Shown: in pieces, positions 37,003 to 50,313 of the stretch | How positions within the stretch are numbered: position 1 is the first letter of the stretch | How the letters are laid out: every line of letters starts with the position of its first letter | Source of the DNA: Lactifluus volemus | Taxonomy: Eukaryota > Basidiomycota > Agaricomycetes > Russulales > Russulaceae | Assembly: GCA_022376515.1 (NCBI GenBank) | Contig: WTXI01000014.1 | Coordinates: forward strand, 310,001-374,000 | DNA length: 64,000 bases | Direction of reading: 5' to 3' | Position numbers and translations under genes: made by a program | The notes under the pieces: model-generated | Database searches by the model: none | Seen by the model: only the letters and a program-made list of their open reading frames with translations | What the model was told of the DNA's origin: nothing

Positions 37003-38798
37003 TCAGAAGACGGTACCGTCGCTGATAATCTCAACCGGTGGACCACCTGACTCCGGTCGCTTTTCCTTTGCGATCTCCCGGCCCCCTTTCCACGTGGCGC
37101 TCTCGAGCACTTGCGCAAGGTGAGTTGTTCCTTGGACAAGTCGAGCTTGGCTCGTATCTGTTCCGCAATTCGATCCCTGATTTTAGTAGGCAATAAGCGC
37201 GCGGGAAAGGACGGGGTTTTGGTTTTTTTTTTTTTTCAACGAGCGTGGGGATTTGTGGGTGTCGAGTCAGCTGAGGACAAGTAAAGGACATTCGCGACTC
37301 ACAATTCTATCACTGTCATTGCGCGCCACTCCACGATGGCCGGGTGCGAAGGCGGAAGCCGAGGAATTGGGGAAGAAGCGGTGGGGAAATAGGCTGCAGG
37401 GATGGCAGAGGTTTCAGGGAGAGGACACCTAAGTCCACAAGAAGGCCACCTTTCAAAAGGCACACGCCAACCAACCAACCCACCCCGGAAAAGTAGCGAA
37501 GGAAACATGAGTGAGATAGCTCCACATACAAGCGGCGCACGAGGCGAGCCACGCGATGCACGCACCGTTTCTATATTCAGGAAGCCCCGTCATGTCCTCG
37601 AGGCCATCAAATTTCCATCCCAAAATCTTCTCGATCGGCTCTATGAGGCTGTACGTCGTCCAGCCTGTGAGCTTGTGGAACGGCACGAGCTCATCTCCCT
37701 CCGCTGGTGCGTGGCCCTTTAGTGCATCACAAGGCCAGACGTCGCCTAGAGGAACACCGCCAAATGTAGTACGGTCCTTGGGCCAGATCGGCGCGAGGCC
37801 AGAGACGAGAACGTGCCAGAGAGCCGCAAGAGGTATTCGACGAGTCGGTCCGTCTGGGATAGACTCCGACTCTAGGTAGTCTGTGCCGTGCTTTCAAAGT
37901 CAGACGGGTGGGACGAGATGGACCTTCCAGCAGGAAAAGGGAAGGTCAGCACATGGACAGACCTATCATATTACCCGGCCTCCCTTCAGCCCCGAAAAAA
38001 ATTGCGTTGCTCCTGAGTGCATAACTCAAGTTGACAAGCAGAGAAGCACGACCCTCGAGTCCCACCATTGGATTATCAGACCTTACTTGCATAACCTGTG
38101 CAGTCCTCTCCACGGTTATTTGTTCCAGCCCGTTTGCTTTCGGCACGACAAAACGATCAGCCACGTTTATAAATGGGAACCCCTCAAAAAAAAAAGGTCA
38201 GACGACCAACATACCATCGACTCTGTGGGGCTGATCAACATCTCCCGAGAAGAAACCTTCTTTAAACATGTTGAAACTGGCCACACCTAAGCCCTCCGAG
38301 CGGTTGAAGGACATGCCCAAAGTCTCATCATGGTAGGTCCAGTCGTTGCCAGCCCCGCGTCAAGAAGGACGGAAACGAGAAAAAGGTCGATCAGACGTTT
38401 GGTCTTCTCTTTTCTGTCAGGAGGTGGTTTCAAAGTATCCCAGTGAGCGATTAACGGTGTGATTCGAGAGACGCCGGCGTCGAGATGCCTCCATCGGCCA
38501 TGAGGGGGGATCTGGAAATTGGTCAGTTCACCTGTCCGAATCTGATAACGTGCCTGTGGGGGTGAACTTACAGACGAAATATCATCCCCGAAATCACGCT
38601 AGTGTTATGAAGGGTATCAAAGGGGATAGAGTATGAATGTTAATACGACGAGACCTGGATAATCCTAATGCAATACTCGGTCACATCTTGCTCTCGTTCG
38701 GGTGGTAGTGAAGTATTCAAGTTTTCCTTGCCTAGCCAAATCATGAACGCGGCCACAACGCTCACGAATAGAGGGAAGGGTGCGAAGGTATCGATCAT
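37003..38798 (-). CDS. urc4: URC4 (DUF1688), uracil catabolism protein, with five one-base frameshifts; 5' end unresolved
   Basis: A DUF1688 protein of the reductive-independent uracil catabolism (URC) route known from yeasts. Exons from the 5' side: 38798-38655, 38598-38572 (27 nt), 38511-38215, 38136-37963, 37880-37566, 37449-37303 and 37176-37003. Conserved blocks are YLRTLPSIRERC, DFGDDISSIPPHGRWRHLD, VGLEGRASLLVNL, GRPGNMIDYLE, FHKLTGWTTYSLIEP, LEDMTGLPEYRNGGLLVDLG and the C-terminal TWKGGREIAKEKRPESGGPP. Single bases are missing near 38710, 38700-38702, 38353-38356, 37410 and 37116; adding them gives one continuous protein. The first exon, with the start codon, lies upstream of 38798 (perhaps near 39060) but I could not place it. 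Confidence 0.9.
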
Positions 38799-41700
38799 CT
38801 GGTCTTTTGACGAGTCAAGGAGCCAACGAGCATGGTGATGATGAAGATGATGAAGAATTGAAAGACGAGGTAAAACCTTATAGTTATTACTATCTTTCTC
38901 CCGTTCACCTTTCTTTCCCCCTTTTTCCACTCTACACGCGGATTCATTTCTAGACTTCTTTTCTCGTGCTCTATACACCCCCTCAGGCTCAATAACGATC
39001 GCTGACCTTGCCTCCGGTGACTACCCCACATCCTGGGGTTGACACGTTTAGCTTTGTACATTCCATTAGGACGTAATGCATCGAACGCTGCGTTAAATGG
39101 TTACTGACGGACACGAATAGATAAGTTATCTGAACAATTGGCAATGACTATATAGCTTGACCGGCAATTCTAATATAAACGTCTCCCTAGCCTCTTCAGC
39201 GCCGGCGCCCGCTGCATAGCTGACATTGCTCAGGGCTCGACCTATTTTCCGCAGTCTGAGGGAGGCCCATCCTGAGGGACAACAAGTTAATCCACTATTA
39301 CCGTAAAGAAGGGGTGGATTACCATTGTCTACAGGTATCTTCACAAATATGGTCGGTCTGGATATGGTTCCGGCTGTATCTGCAGTACGGCAACGTGCAG
39401 TCTTCCTTGTCCTGTCCGAGGTGCGTCAACAACAAACACACCATCCGAGCAGTGAGCGACCAAGCCAACCAAGTCAACTGAGTCTTGGTGTCCACAACTG
39501 AACATCGTTTTGGCCACCCTCCGATGACACATTCTAAGCTCAACTAGATAGATGGTCACGACGGAAGGGAGTCGACGGGTGTAAGTAGAAAACTAGAAGT
39601 GGGAAGAATGAAAGACTCAAAGGACTCGATGCAAGCCCTTTTAAAGGTCTCGAATTGCAATTTGTGCCAACTCGAAGGTAAGACGGGACGAGAGACAATC
39701 TCAAGAACGCTTGCCCCACCTGGAGGACATGCTGCCACAAATACCTCCATCGATCACCATTTCAGTTGGTACCGGCGCCAAGGCTCCACCTCGAGAGGTA
39801 TCCGACGGTCAGCACCCGCTGCTGCGTTTGTGAAGGGCATTGTAGGTCCGCACACGATGCCGCGGAAGGATGATGAAGCACAGGTGAGACGGGCGCTTGG
39901 CGGAACGATGTGGGGGAACTCCGCACCCGCTTCCCCGGATAATTTGTCGTGTGCCATGTATTCGAGACTTGCCGAATGACAGGGTTCCGCCGAAAGGGAA
40001 CGCATCAAGTCACGAGGCGTGGATCCTTGATGGCTGATAAGATCAAGTGGCACCACCGCGCCATTTGGTGGGCTGGTGCAGAACATACGCAGGGGCGGAA
40101 CTACTACTTGCGGGACGAAATGCGGGCGCAGCGACGAAATGAAACGGAACATTAGATAGTGCGTGGGACGATAGAAGACACCGCCGCTTCATACCCTACT
40201 GCCACAGCTATCTGTTTCCCAAGGGCTGTCACTTCTAAGATGTTTAAGAATTCGCGTGATGCCCGGCTGACGATTGCCTGTCCCATACCTGTCACGTGCA
40301 CCAAAAGGTGTTAACTTGGTTGCCTTTGTGAGACACGAGCGATAACGTTCATCGTGTGTTCAGCAACTCTTGGTGACATGTGAAAGTCAGAGCTTGACGG
40401 ATAACGTCCCACAACGGGGATTGAGAAGTTACGAAAGATTAATAGCACGGCATGTGTGCGATGGCGTAAATGGGAAGCCAAATTCGATTCTTAAATGCGT
40501 TGAAATAAGATTCTGACAGTTCCTGGTGCTGGCCGAGATTGGGTTGTGGGTGCTGTGGGTTTTCAGGGTCTGGAGTGTTATTAGAACATACCCAAAGGAG
40601 AGGCCACCCAACAAAGGGAGGAAAGGGCTAGAACAAGGATGTTTCGACGTGTCAACGCCTAGTATTTCTTCCAGCTCATTCGTAACTTGATTAAATTAGA
40701 GAACACCGGACAAAACCCTGGGTTGCTTTACGGCGCGGGGCTCACTTGTCTCCGATAAACAATACCATATTTGGTATCGGAGCACGTGGAATAGACTCAC
40801 TAACAAGGGAGCTGTAACGTGGTTCAGCGGCACTCCATTGTCCATATTGATGTGAGACTCACAGGGTGACCCTTGTAGCATCACCAAGGCGGCAAACCCA
40901 TTGCAAATCCGACTACAGAGGCTCCCGGCGTCAACAATAATTGGACATAGCCGAGCTGTCGGCCTGGGCTGAACACGTCTATCGATTAAGCCTCACGCCA
41001 GGAAAACTGGTTCACTGTTTGATTGCCTTCGCAAGTTGGGCATCTAGCGTGCGATTGTATCGTGTGCCTGCATTCAAATATTGACATTGGCTCCACCCCA
41101 GTAATAGGAGTCACACGAGCGGGTACGGGAATTCTTCTGATCGGCGCGCAGTAGGATACAAGAAATGCACACGACTTCGTATTGATACCGAGCCTGTACC
41201 GCCCGATACCATGCTCCGCGAGTACAGTAGCCGGAGTTTGCCAGACAAATTTTGGTTTTGTCCAGTTGGTTTGTGCGAGTCCCTTAGACAACTGCAGTTT
41301 TCGCCGCAGCACGAATGAAAAGAATTGCAAACACGGGGGCATCGAGGACAAGAGTGATCACACCTCACCAAATGTAACATATTCACCACCCTATGTTTCT
41401 AGAAGAAGTCAGGGTCTCTGGGTTCAGTTTCAGCGTGCCACAGGCTGGGGTTAGACGATCGATATGGCATGAGGCAATCTCTTGACGTCAAGGAGAGATA
41501 GAGCATCTGGATGATTGCCAGCGCGGCATAGCGTTATGATTGATTGAAATCAGGAAAATGTCCAGAAGAGAATATGGAACGGACATCGATAAAGCTCACC
41601 TTCCTCTACCTCTCAAGCAAGAAAGCTACGAACAGGAACAGGGCAATTTGGGCGAGTAACCCGAGGGTCACGTGCACCGTCTGCGAGGTAAATGAGTGCT

Positions 41701-41909
41701 TGACATTTGCAAATTGTATCCATGTTGAGGCATCGTCGATAGTGCGGCTTGCGATCCACCGTTTCATTGGTTGGCGTGAGGTAGAAAGCGGATTTAGGCG
41801 GTAAATCGGAAGACATGACCGAGATTCATCACACGACTATCCTATGGGTATGAAATCTAACGTCTGGTAGTTTTGACTGAGGGTTGTACTCACAGTTTGT
41901 TTTCCCACT
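38799..41909 (-). other. Region between urc4 and his2 with unassigned open frames
   Basis: About 3.1 kb. The start exon of urc4 must lie at its left edge. Several minus-strand frames look slightly protein-like: 39754-40152 (132 codons), 39341-39559 (SCGHQDSVDLVGLVAHC) and 40986-41351 (121 codons). None shows a domain I know and their splicing is unclear. They could be an unrecognised, frameshifted gene, or chance. Confidence 0.35.
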
Positions 41910-42972
41910 TTACTTCCCACCCCAAAATGCATGATCCCACCAATTTCCGCTTACCCGCACTGGCCCTGAGAGACGGCCACCAGCATTTGGGATGTCCGTA
42001 CGCTCCACCGTCCACAATTCCATCACCCCGATGCGACGAAGGTAGTCCCGCGTCTGCGAGTAACCAAGACCAACAGAGTGAGGGCCATGGCTATCGTCTG
42101 AAAGTGCAAAGTGACCACCGTGGAGGATTATCAACTGTGCGCCGATGGAGGTTAGCGGTCACGAGTAATGAACCATGGTCTCGTTCACCTGAGCAACGTC
42201 ATTTCCTGGATACGCTGTGCTCCATCCCTTTCTAAAAGCGGCGGCATTCACCTCAAATAGTGCTCCATACGCAATGGCAAACTTGACGTTCCGCTCCAAC
42301 TTGGCCCATGCGCGTGGAAATGCATGTAGTTGAAGATCAGGCGCATACAGCCGACAGAGGTCGATGTGTCCAATTAATTCAGGGTGAAAACGATTCAGCA
42401 ACTCGAACTGGGCATCAAAATACGTGTCCAAGAAGATGCCAAGGCGTTCATGTCCTTGGTCGGTCTCCATCGAATCGGTTACATGCGCAGGAAGAGAAAT
42501 GTTGTCAAGGCATCGTCGATACGTGTCAACGTCGAAATCGATTGGAATCCCATTGACATGATGGACCGATCCTACAATGTAGTCGATGCGACCCTCGTGG
42601 ATCTCCAAAAGTCTCGACAGGCCATCAATGTCAAGAGCGGAAATGTATTCGGTCTCGAGCCCAACAAGGAGCCTAAGAGATGAGGAATAGGTATCGCAGA
42701 GGCGATGAGCCTCATCCAGGAAAGCCTCAAATTGTGTCATCAGGAATTCAACGGAGGCATCATTCTTGAAAACAATTAGTTTATCAAAGTAGCATACAGT
42801 ACGATCCCATCACCTCCTCGGGGTAAAGATCCTCTGCACGGTAGCGTGGTACATGTTCAGTCAGGCCGTAGACCTCGAATCCCTGATTCAGCGCCTCCTT
42901 TACGACATCTTCCAAAAGACCAGTGGCATGCTTGCAGAATTGTCCGGAGTGCGAATGATGACTATGTGGCAT
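41910..42972 (-). CDS. his2: Histidinol-phosphate phosphatase, PHP family
   Basis: Removes phosphate from L-histidinol phosphate, the second-last step group of histidine synthesis. Exons 42972-42814, 42764-42189 and 42134-41910 encode 319 residues with an intact frame. The PHP metal-binding motif is at the very start (MPHSHHSHSGQF with the HxH pair). Further metal or active-site blocks are YGLTEHVPR, GLETEY, IVGSVHHVNGIPIDFD, GHIDLCRLY and FALSDDSHGP. The ATG at 42972 is chosen because orthologues start MPHSHHSHSGQF; the frame is open further, to 43050. Introns are 49 bp and 54 bp. The gene is sandwiched between unassigned regions and has no obvious partner nearby. Confidence 0.94.
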
Positions 42973-44749
42973 GAGCGAAAAGAGATTGGTGGGAATCCGC
43001 TCGATGCGGGGACCGCGCGGGCCGATCTTGGGTCTTTCCCACGATTTCATTTTTGACTACTGCTGTAGCCGGACTCAAACTAGATTCCAGAACAGAATCA
43101 ACCCTTGTACAGATATCCAAAGACCTGGGCCGTGCTAAAGAGACCGCTAGGTCCCCCTAGGGGTGTCTACGAATAGACCTCCTAGCATTGCAAATACTAT
43201 CGCACCCTGATGTATGCTTCTGGTTCCTGTGTGAACCCAACGCCGCAGGTGGAGATTCTTCGTAGATGTCACAGGGGGCCCCTCGTGAACTCGTGGGGTC
43301 TTCCCATTTGTGAGACTTATTCGGATTCGGAAGCAATCTCATTTCCGCTTGGTTCGTGCTGTCGGATGCTTCGCGTAGACCACGGGGGGGTTGGAGCAGC
43401 TTTACATATTGGACTAGTGGCTAAAAGTTCGGGAAATTCTGCTTCATGCAGGTTCCGGGATGCTCTTACTGACGGAGGGCCATAAGCGGGAAGCTAGAAG
43501 ACGTGTCAAGATCAGATAACGGCAGAACAGACCCTTGTAACGCAACGTTCTAGAGCATTGGAAAAAAGGCCTAGAAGCCAGGACTACACCCGGGCTTGCG
43601 GTAAAGCGCCGCTCACAATTATCGAACGGTATAGTACTATCTGCGGACAGGTTAGCGGCGACGCAATCGCAAGCCTGAGCGCCAGAATGAGGTGTCAATC
43701 ATTAGGCGAATTTTTATGATTCATGAATTCGTTGCGCTCAGGGTCAAATGGGCAACGCATACATTTCGGGAAGGCACTTTCCCAGGTCGTACGAGTGCCG
43801 GCGCCGCGGCAATACACGAGGAGGTTATGACGGCCATCTCCCCCGATCCTTTTACCTGCACACGACCAACAACTCTCGGACGGTGGTCCAATACGGACAT
43901 CAATTAAACGTTGAAAGGGGTGTAGCTACTCCCCCCAGCACCAATGTGCATGTTGGCGAGCGGTTAGCGGCCACCAGTGAGCGTGGCAACTGGGAACAAG
44001 GGATTTCCACACCCCGTCTTATGACTCAGTAATCGTGCTCAAGGTAGAGTCGCGCCCCCATCTACTTGTGCTCCTTTCACGTCCTAGGCACATCTATCTC
44101 CCTTGTTTCACCATTATTCCATGCTTTAAGCTCGTTCAACGGGTGTTAGGAGGATGAAGCGCATAATCTTCCTGTCTGGAGTGAGCAGAGGTAGCCCACC
44201 GTGACCTCGGTCTTACAGTAGATTAGTACAGCAAGGAAGGGGGAAACGCAGAAAGAAGGCAGTCGTGTGCTCCATGAACCAACCCCCAAAAATATTTTTA
44301 GATTGGACGCTCACTCGTCACCACGGGCACATTTTGTTAAGCCTCCGAGTCTGACCAACGGTGACTCATCTACTATAGTTGATGTCCCACACCCTGCGAC
44401 CACGTAGAACTCAAAGACTTTTTGCAGATAGGGTGGTTGCGACTCGTCGGCTGTGAATTTTTATTCCAAGTTATGTGATCGAGGAGTCTAGAGTCGGAGC
44501 AGAACTAGCGGTGAAAGGGTTAGGCAGAAACATGAGGTGGTGTGGTGGGAGTGAGGTTTGTAGCCGCTTTTGTCATTTGCAAAACCAGTGATTATCCAAC
44601 CGCATTGGCTACCCCCTTGTCCCAGACTTCGCTACCCTATCGCAAAACGGGACGCCGTTCAATACACTCCTATCCATCCCGCGACTGACCAATTGAAGAG
44701 TATGCGAGACGCAGTTACCTATCTCACGAAAGCGCTGGCTAAGTGATAG
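42973..44749 (+). other. Intergenic region upstream of his2
   Basis: About 1.8 kb between his2 and the ETF-QO gene (both -). Only short, unsupported frames. I see no RNA gene or repeat. Confidence 0.45.
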
Positions 44750-46756
44750 CTACGATGGGACTTTCAGACAAGCACAGGGGCAGGAAGAGAGGAACGAACT
44801 ATATTTTGGACCTCCGCCACCTTCTGGGACTGTCCATTGGACATCCTGCGTCGGAACTTTAACATCACAGAGCTTACAGTGGATGCAGTTCTAGACGACG
44901 ACGGTTAGCGCCCGAGGCCCTGAGAGGGGAATCCTATCCTTTACCTGAGCATTGATCACCAGTTTCTTTCCCCCCCACCCTTCCTTTCCCGACGACCCAT
45001 CCTCGTCATCCACGTATTCATACACGCCCGCAGGACATGCCCTCCCCAACAGCCCGGCGTAATCCTGCACGTTGACCCGCACATGCTCTCCCCGACACTC
45101 TGAACGCTCAACCAGCCCGTCCTCTTCCCTCCGCACACGAAGGTGCGCAGGTTGATCCTCGGCGTGATTTGTTCCTGTGAGAGAGAGTGCCGTCATAAGG
45201 TCGGTCGACAACGGAGGCTGCGGGGCTGGATATTTGATCGGGTTGCATTGGGATGCTCGACGCGTATGAGCTGCGTCAGTCACGCGGGAAGAGTTGCGGA
45301 ATGTCCACGGTGTACGGCCTTTAAGAAGGAAGCTATCGATACCGGAGTATACGATTCCGCCAAAGATACCGAGAGATGTATTGAAAGATGGCCGTAGGTT
45401 TCGCACTTCATAGAGTTCAGAGAAGACCCAACTCTCCTTGAAAGCTTTGTCATAGGCACTCATGTCGGCGGGGGAACCATCGTCGGCCGAAAGGACGTCA
45501 AAAGCGGCCTCCGCCACCAACATGCCGGTTTTCATCGCGTTATGCGTCCCTTTAATCTTTGCAACGTTCACAAACCCTGCGGAGCACCCGATAAGTGCAC
45601 CACCAGGGAAGTACAACTTTGGGAGAGATTGAAGGCCACCCTCATTCAACGTACGCGCACCATAAGCTATGCGTGTGGAGTCGCCTGAGAGAAGCTTCGC
45701 GAAGTATGGATGATGTTTCATGCGCTGGCGGAATGTTAGAAAACGGAGAGTAAGCCAACGGTGATACTCGCCTGGAGCTCCCAGTATGGACTCAAATATG
45801 GATTGGCGTAGTCAAGTCCAATAACGAGACCGAGACTGACGAGACCGTCGGCCATGTGGTACACCCAGCCACCACCGTACGTATGCATGTCGAGGGGCCA
45901 ACCCATTGTGTGAACAACCTCACCCGGGCGATACTGACTCGGATCTACGCGCCAAACCTCCTTGACGCCAATACCATAGGTCTGTGGATCCGAATCCGCC
46001 TGAAGGTTGAAACGGCGGACCGCAGTCTTCGTGAGGGAACCTCGTGCCCCCTCTGCCAAAAGAGTGACTTTTGCGCGGAACTCCATGCCAGGTTCAAAGT
46101 TATCCTTCGGTTTTCCCTTTCGATCAATGCCTACATCGTTCAGCCTCACACCCGCGACTGCCTGACCATCTTCGGAGTACAGAAGCGACGAGCCCGCGAA
46201 GCCCGGGTAAAGTTCCACGCCAGACTCTTCTGCAATCTCACCAAGCCACGACGTGAACTTTGAGAGAGAGACGATATAGTTGCCTCTATTGCCCATCTGA
46301 GGAGGGTGCGGGATCGGGACGGAATAGCGCGACGTGAAGAAGCGCATTGAAGACGAACTTGTCGGCTGTGTAAGGGGATGTCCATCTCTATCTCTCCAGT
46401 TCGGAAGTAGCTCGTTCAGAGCACGAGGTTCGATAACAGCACCGGAGAGTATGTGTGAACCTGGACTCTGTAGTTGAGATTGGGCACGGTCGCAACAGTG
46501 TGTGCTTACCTATTTCGCTCCCTTTTTCAATGACAACAACGCGTATCTCTCTACCCTTTTCCTGCTCAAGCTGCTTGAGCCGAATTGCGGCGCTGAGGCC
46601 CGCGGGGCCTCCTCCGACGATGCAAACATCGACCTCATCGGAGACACGCTTCACAGAGCAGAGATCTATATTTTCATTCCTTCTACGTGCAGATGATTGA
46701 AATTCACGAGACTGCAATCTCGCGAGTGTTCTACGAACACTGGCAGCTCGAAGCAT
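44750..46756 (-). CDS. cir2: Electron-transfer flavoprotein:ubiquinone oxidoreductase (ETF-QO)
   Basis: Mitochondrial inner-membrane FAD and 4Fe-4S enzyme that passes electrons from ETF to ubiquinone. Exons 46756-46510, 46460-45772, 45724-44945 and 44890-44750 encode 618 residues in one intact frame. The N-terminus is an Arg/Ser-rich mitochondrial presequence. Next comes the FAD motif [20 protein letters not shown]. Other blocks are [80 protein letters not shown] and, for the cluster, [10 protein letters not shown] plus [11 protein letters not shown]. Intron 2 (45725-45771) begins with GC (GCGAGT donor), yet splicing gives the expected [12 protein letters not shown]. An upstream in-frame ATG exists at 46801; 46756 gives the more typical presequence. 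Confidence 0.96.
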
Positions 46757-48657
46757 CTGTTCTCGTCGTCGTGTCGTGGACAGTTGAGGACGCGAAATCA
46801 CGTGGGATGGGCTTTGACCTTCTAAGGAAACGGGACCCCTAAGACCGCCAATCTCCTCTCTCTACTGTATTGCGTGCCAGTGACGCTGCATCCGGGTTCT
46901 CTCGCCCTCTGTCATCTTTGTTCTGGACTGTTCACTCTCTGTCGTGTATGCTTACAACGCTGTCGTTAAGGCCTCCTTACTCATGTGCAACGTCACTGGC
47001 AGGCGGAAAATGTTTCTCACGATGACCTGCCCGGTATTCGGGATGTGTTGCGGCCATGCAGTCGCCTCACCAAAAGGGTTTCGATGCGAAATTCAAAGCC
47101 AACGGTACTAATATTGGGCTTGGGAAGGCGCCGACACCTACCTGAACATACTTCCGCATGAGCTTGTAACTGAGAGTTTGCATTCAGGGATGGCCATCCG
47201 GAAAATGTTTGAGTGACTAGCGGACTAGGTCAGAGGGGAGCATAGGCGTACGCAAGGCCATGTCGCTATCCAGGCCAGTCAAAATTACATATCCTGAAAT
47301 AATAATCCATCCAGATCAAAGGATGATATGACTAACCCAAGCACTGGCGTAGTCCGAGTCGATCCGAAGCATATGACGTGTATCCTAGCTAGTCTGCCTC
47401 GTCGCTCACGACTGACTTCTATACGGCCGGCTGCAACCATGTTTAGCAACTAGGCTTGGCAACGCCAGGGATGCTACCATCTTGGTTCTGACCAATATGC
47501 CCCGGGGCGGGCCCTCCTTGGTTCTACGGATGACTGGAATTCATTAGACCACTTTGATGATCCAACTACAGACGTCGCCGCATGTTTGGGCCATCTCCTC
47601 TATGTGAGACAAAACTTCAGCTTCGTGATTGGCAAACGTGTTTCTTGATAAATGTTCGTTACTCGGTAGTGCGTGTCTATCCAAAAAATGTATACGACTT
47701 TTGCCACTTGAAATTTTATTAGCGCCCATGTATGTGTTGTGCGTACCTCGTAAAATAGTTGCCATTTGGAAAATTTATGGCTACTGATGCCGTCATTTTG
47801 CATGTGTGTCTAACATCTAACTATCGGTCTGCGCAGAGCATGGGCTAATGTTACTGTAGTCTAGGTAAATAGTCTCGACGACTAACACTCATTTCACCTT
47901 CGTTACTCGTAATTAGCAGCCCAAAGTTAGCTACGATCAGTCGTTAGCATATTTGAGAATGATCTGAACATGAGGTGGAGGATGTCCCTCACGACAACAA
48001 TGACGGTGCTTTTCCGTTTCTTTCGCACTTTTTGATGGCGTATCTCATATCGTCGACGTAGTCATACCACCTACTGGCCCCAGCAAGTCTCACTTGCCCG
48101 CCGCGCGAGCTGTCTACCCCGAGCCAGTGGACGCCTCTACGTGTGCAAACAGGCTTCACAATCAGGCAATCAGGTCGCACGAATTATCGACACCGGACGC
48201 TATTCAATCAACCATCATCTATGCAATTGACTCGAAAATGTGTGAAGCAGAGCATATCAGACAAAACTGTAACTGAACTTGGTGTACTATTGTCAATTTG
48301 AGCTATCCTGCTACGTGGGGTATTCACAAAAGGGAGCCTACTAGTACAAGACAAGACATTTCTTCAGTCCAATGACAGCTGGAAACAGTGGAGAGCATGG
48401 AAAGGTGAACATTGGGCTGGAGGTGTCGTGTCGTTTTGTCTTCCACGCATGAAACAGAGACCGGAAGATCCTGCGGTGTGCGAACCGAGCTCTACATTCG
48501 CACGGATAAGTCAGCGTGAGACAAAGGTGGCGCGCCCTTTTTTGGAGTCCAAGAAAGCAGAGACAACGAATGAGGCGTGGGAGGAAACGCGACTTGCTCG
48601 AGGCAGCAACAACGGGTGGAATCACGCCACCCTCCAGCTGCACTCACACTCACTACC
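46757..48657 (+). promoter_or_regulatory. Divergent intergenic region, ETF-QO and PQ-loop genes
   Basis: About 1.9 kb between two divergent start codons. No supported gene; a few short frames near 47544-47803 and 47989-48276 have no motif. Specific control sites could not be identified by eye. Confidence 0.45.
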
Positions 48658-50177
48658 ATGTCTTTAGCGTGTACACCGGTATGTTCTCCAAGTCCCTCAA
48701 TGCGCGTAACAGCTGTGCTCACTATTTGCAGACGCATGACTGGTTCTCAGACCTTCTCACAGGAGGCCTCATTCTTGGGCTTTGCATCTCCTACGCGCCT
48801 CAAGTACGTGTACATTCTTGCAAACCCGAACTACCCGGGTCATATCGATAATACCTCTGACCGTTCCAACAGCATTACCGCATCATTAGCAAGGGTTCTT
48901 CAGAAGGATTCAGCCCATGGTTCCTCCTTTTGGGGAGTACCTCTTCCGCGTCTGGTATGCTCAATATGTATGTGCGCTCGCTACCTTCCCCCCCATTCCA
49001 TTGCTCTAGGCGATTCTCAATCCCAAGTCCAGGGTTGTTATGCAGCAAGCAGTGATTAGTTGTTGTCGTTACTATGTGCGTCGGTCTTGCCCCTGTCCAA
49101 GCATGACCATCGCTCATTGAGGGCGACAGAGTGCTTTAGACTGCCTCGAGACCGTAGCTGGGGTCATTCAAGTTGGAACCCAGTGGTTTTTGTTTTCTGT
49201 CGTGTGCGTGAGTTTCAACATCCCACGCAGTTCTACAAGCTGACGATTATCTCCCAGTCTCATCCTCTACATAATATACTTTCCGCCTCACCTCAAATAT
49301 GTCACCTTCGATATCGAAGGCGATGAATCGCAACCACCAGAACGCATCAAGACAAATCTCAAGTCAGATAGTTGGCGTCTCTCTATAGTACTCTCCTGGA
49401 TAGTTTTCATCCACCTGTATGTCTTTCATTAATCCAAGATTTTTTACCAGCGCTCACGCCATTCCTGAAACATAGAGCCTTCTGTACTTTCGTCACCTTC
49501 ATGCTTCTGTCGTCTTCGCCGTCCGACCCTTCTGGCTCTCAACGGCAACTCCATATGTGGGCAACCTTCCTTGGCATCTCATCTGCCGTTCTCGCGGCCT
49601 TGCAATATGCTCCCCAGATCGTCCACACCTATCGTCTCAAGCTGGTCGGCGCGCTCAGCGTACCTATGATGATGATCCAGACACCAGGTGGCATCATCAT
49701 GGTGATCAGCATCATGATCCGGTGAGCTTCCATAAATGATCCGCTGGACACTTTTTTTAAAATCTGACCTCGACCCAGACCAGGTACCAACTGGACGAGT
49801 AAGCCGCAGCTTGTCCTCTCCGCGATCGTACCTTCTTTCCTTACGTTTCCCTGTTTCTTCTCTCTCTTTTTTTTTTAGGTTGGATCATGTTCCTAGTTGC
49901 AGCCATCATGCAGGGAATTCTCCTCGTCATGTGCCTCGTTTGGAAAGTCCGCCAACGCAAGAATCATATCGACGACTTTGGGCATCCACTGACAGATAGA
50001 CCGCTCCCGGAGCCTCCCATCACCGATGACGAAGATTCGATCGACGAAGCCGAAGATGATCTTATTTCTATTAGCCACGAGGAAGCAGAAGGAGCGCCTC
50101 TTCTGCGCGATCGCAGGAGGAAGAAGAAGATTAGGAGACGTAAGTGGTGGACCAAGTGGATAGGAATGACCAAGTGA
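48658..50177 (+). CDS. PQ-loop repeat membrane protein
   Basis: A 7-helix membrane protein with two PQ-loops, the family that includes lysosomal/vacuolar amino-acid exporters and Stm1/Ypq proteins. Nine exons: 48658-48678, 48732-48803, 48873-48967, 49033-49075, 49130-49203, 49258-49416, 49476-49721, 49779-49798 and 49879-50177. They give exactly 342 residues. PQ-loop 1 is ISYAPQHYRIISKGSSEGFS; PQ-loop 2 is LQYAPQIVHTYRLKLVGALS. Both Pro-Gln pairs are intact, the first split by an intron. The N-terminal exon is 21 nt and exon 8 only 20 nt. The C-terminus is cytosolic, acidic, then very basic (RRRKKKIRRRK). The substrate is not known. All introns are GT-AG. Confidence 0.9.
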
Positions 50178-50313
50178 TCATCGCACATCGACAAGCATCT
50201 ACATGAATATACACACTGTATGATTACCGTAGACCGTGATCGTCACTTACATCGTCTCATTTGCCTACTCTTTTTTTTTGTTTTCGCTTTGGGGCTAGAA
50301 TTCCGACAAGGGT

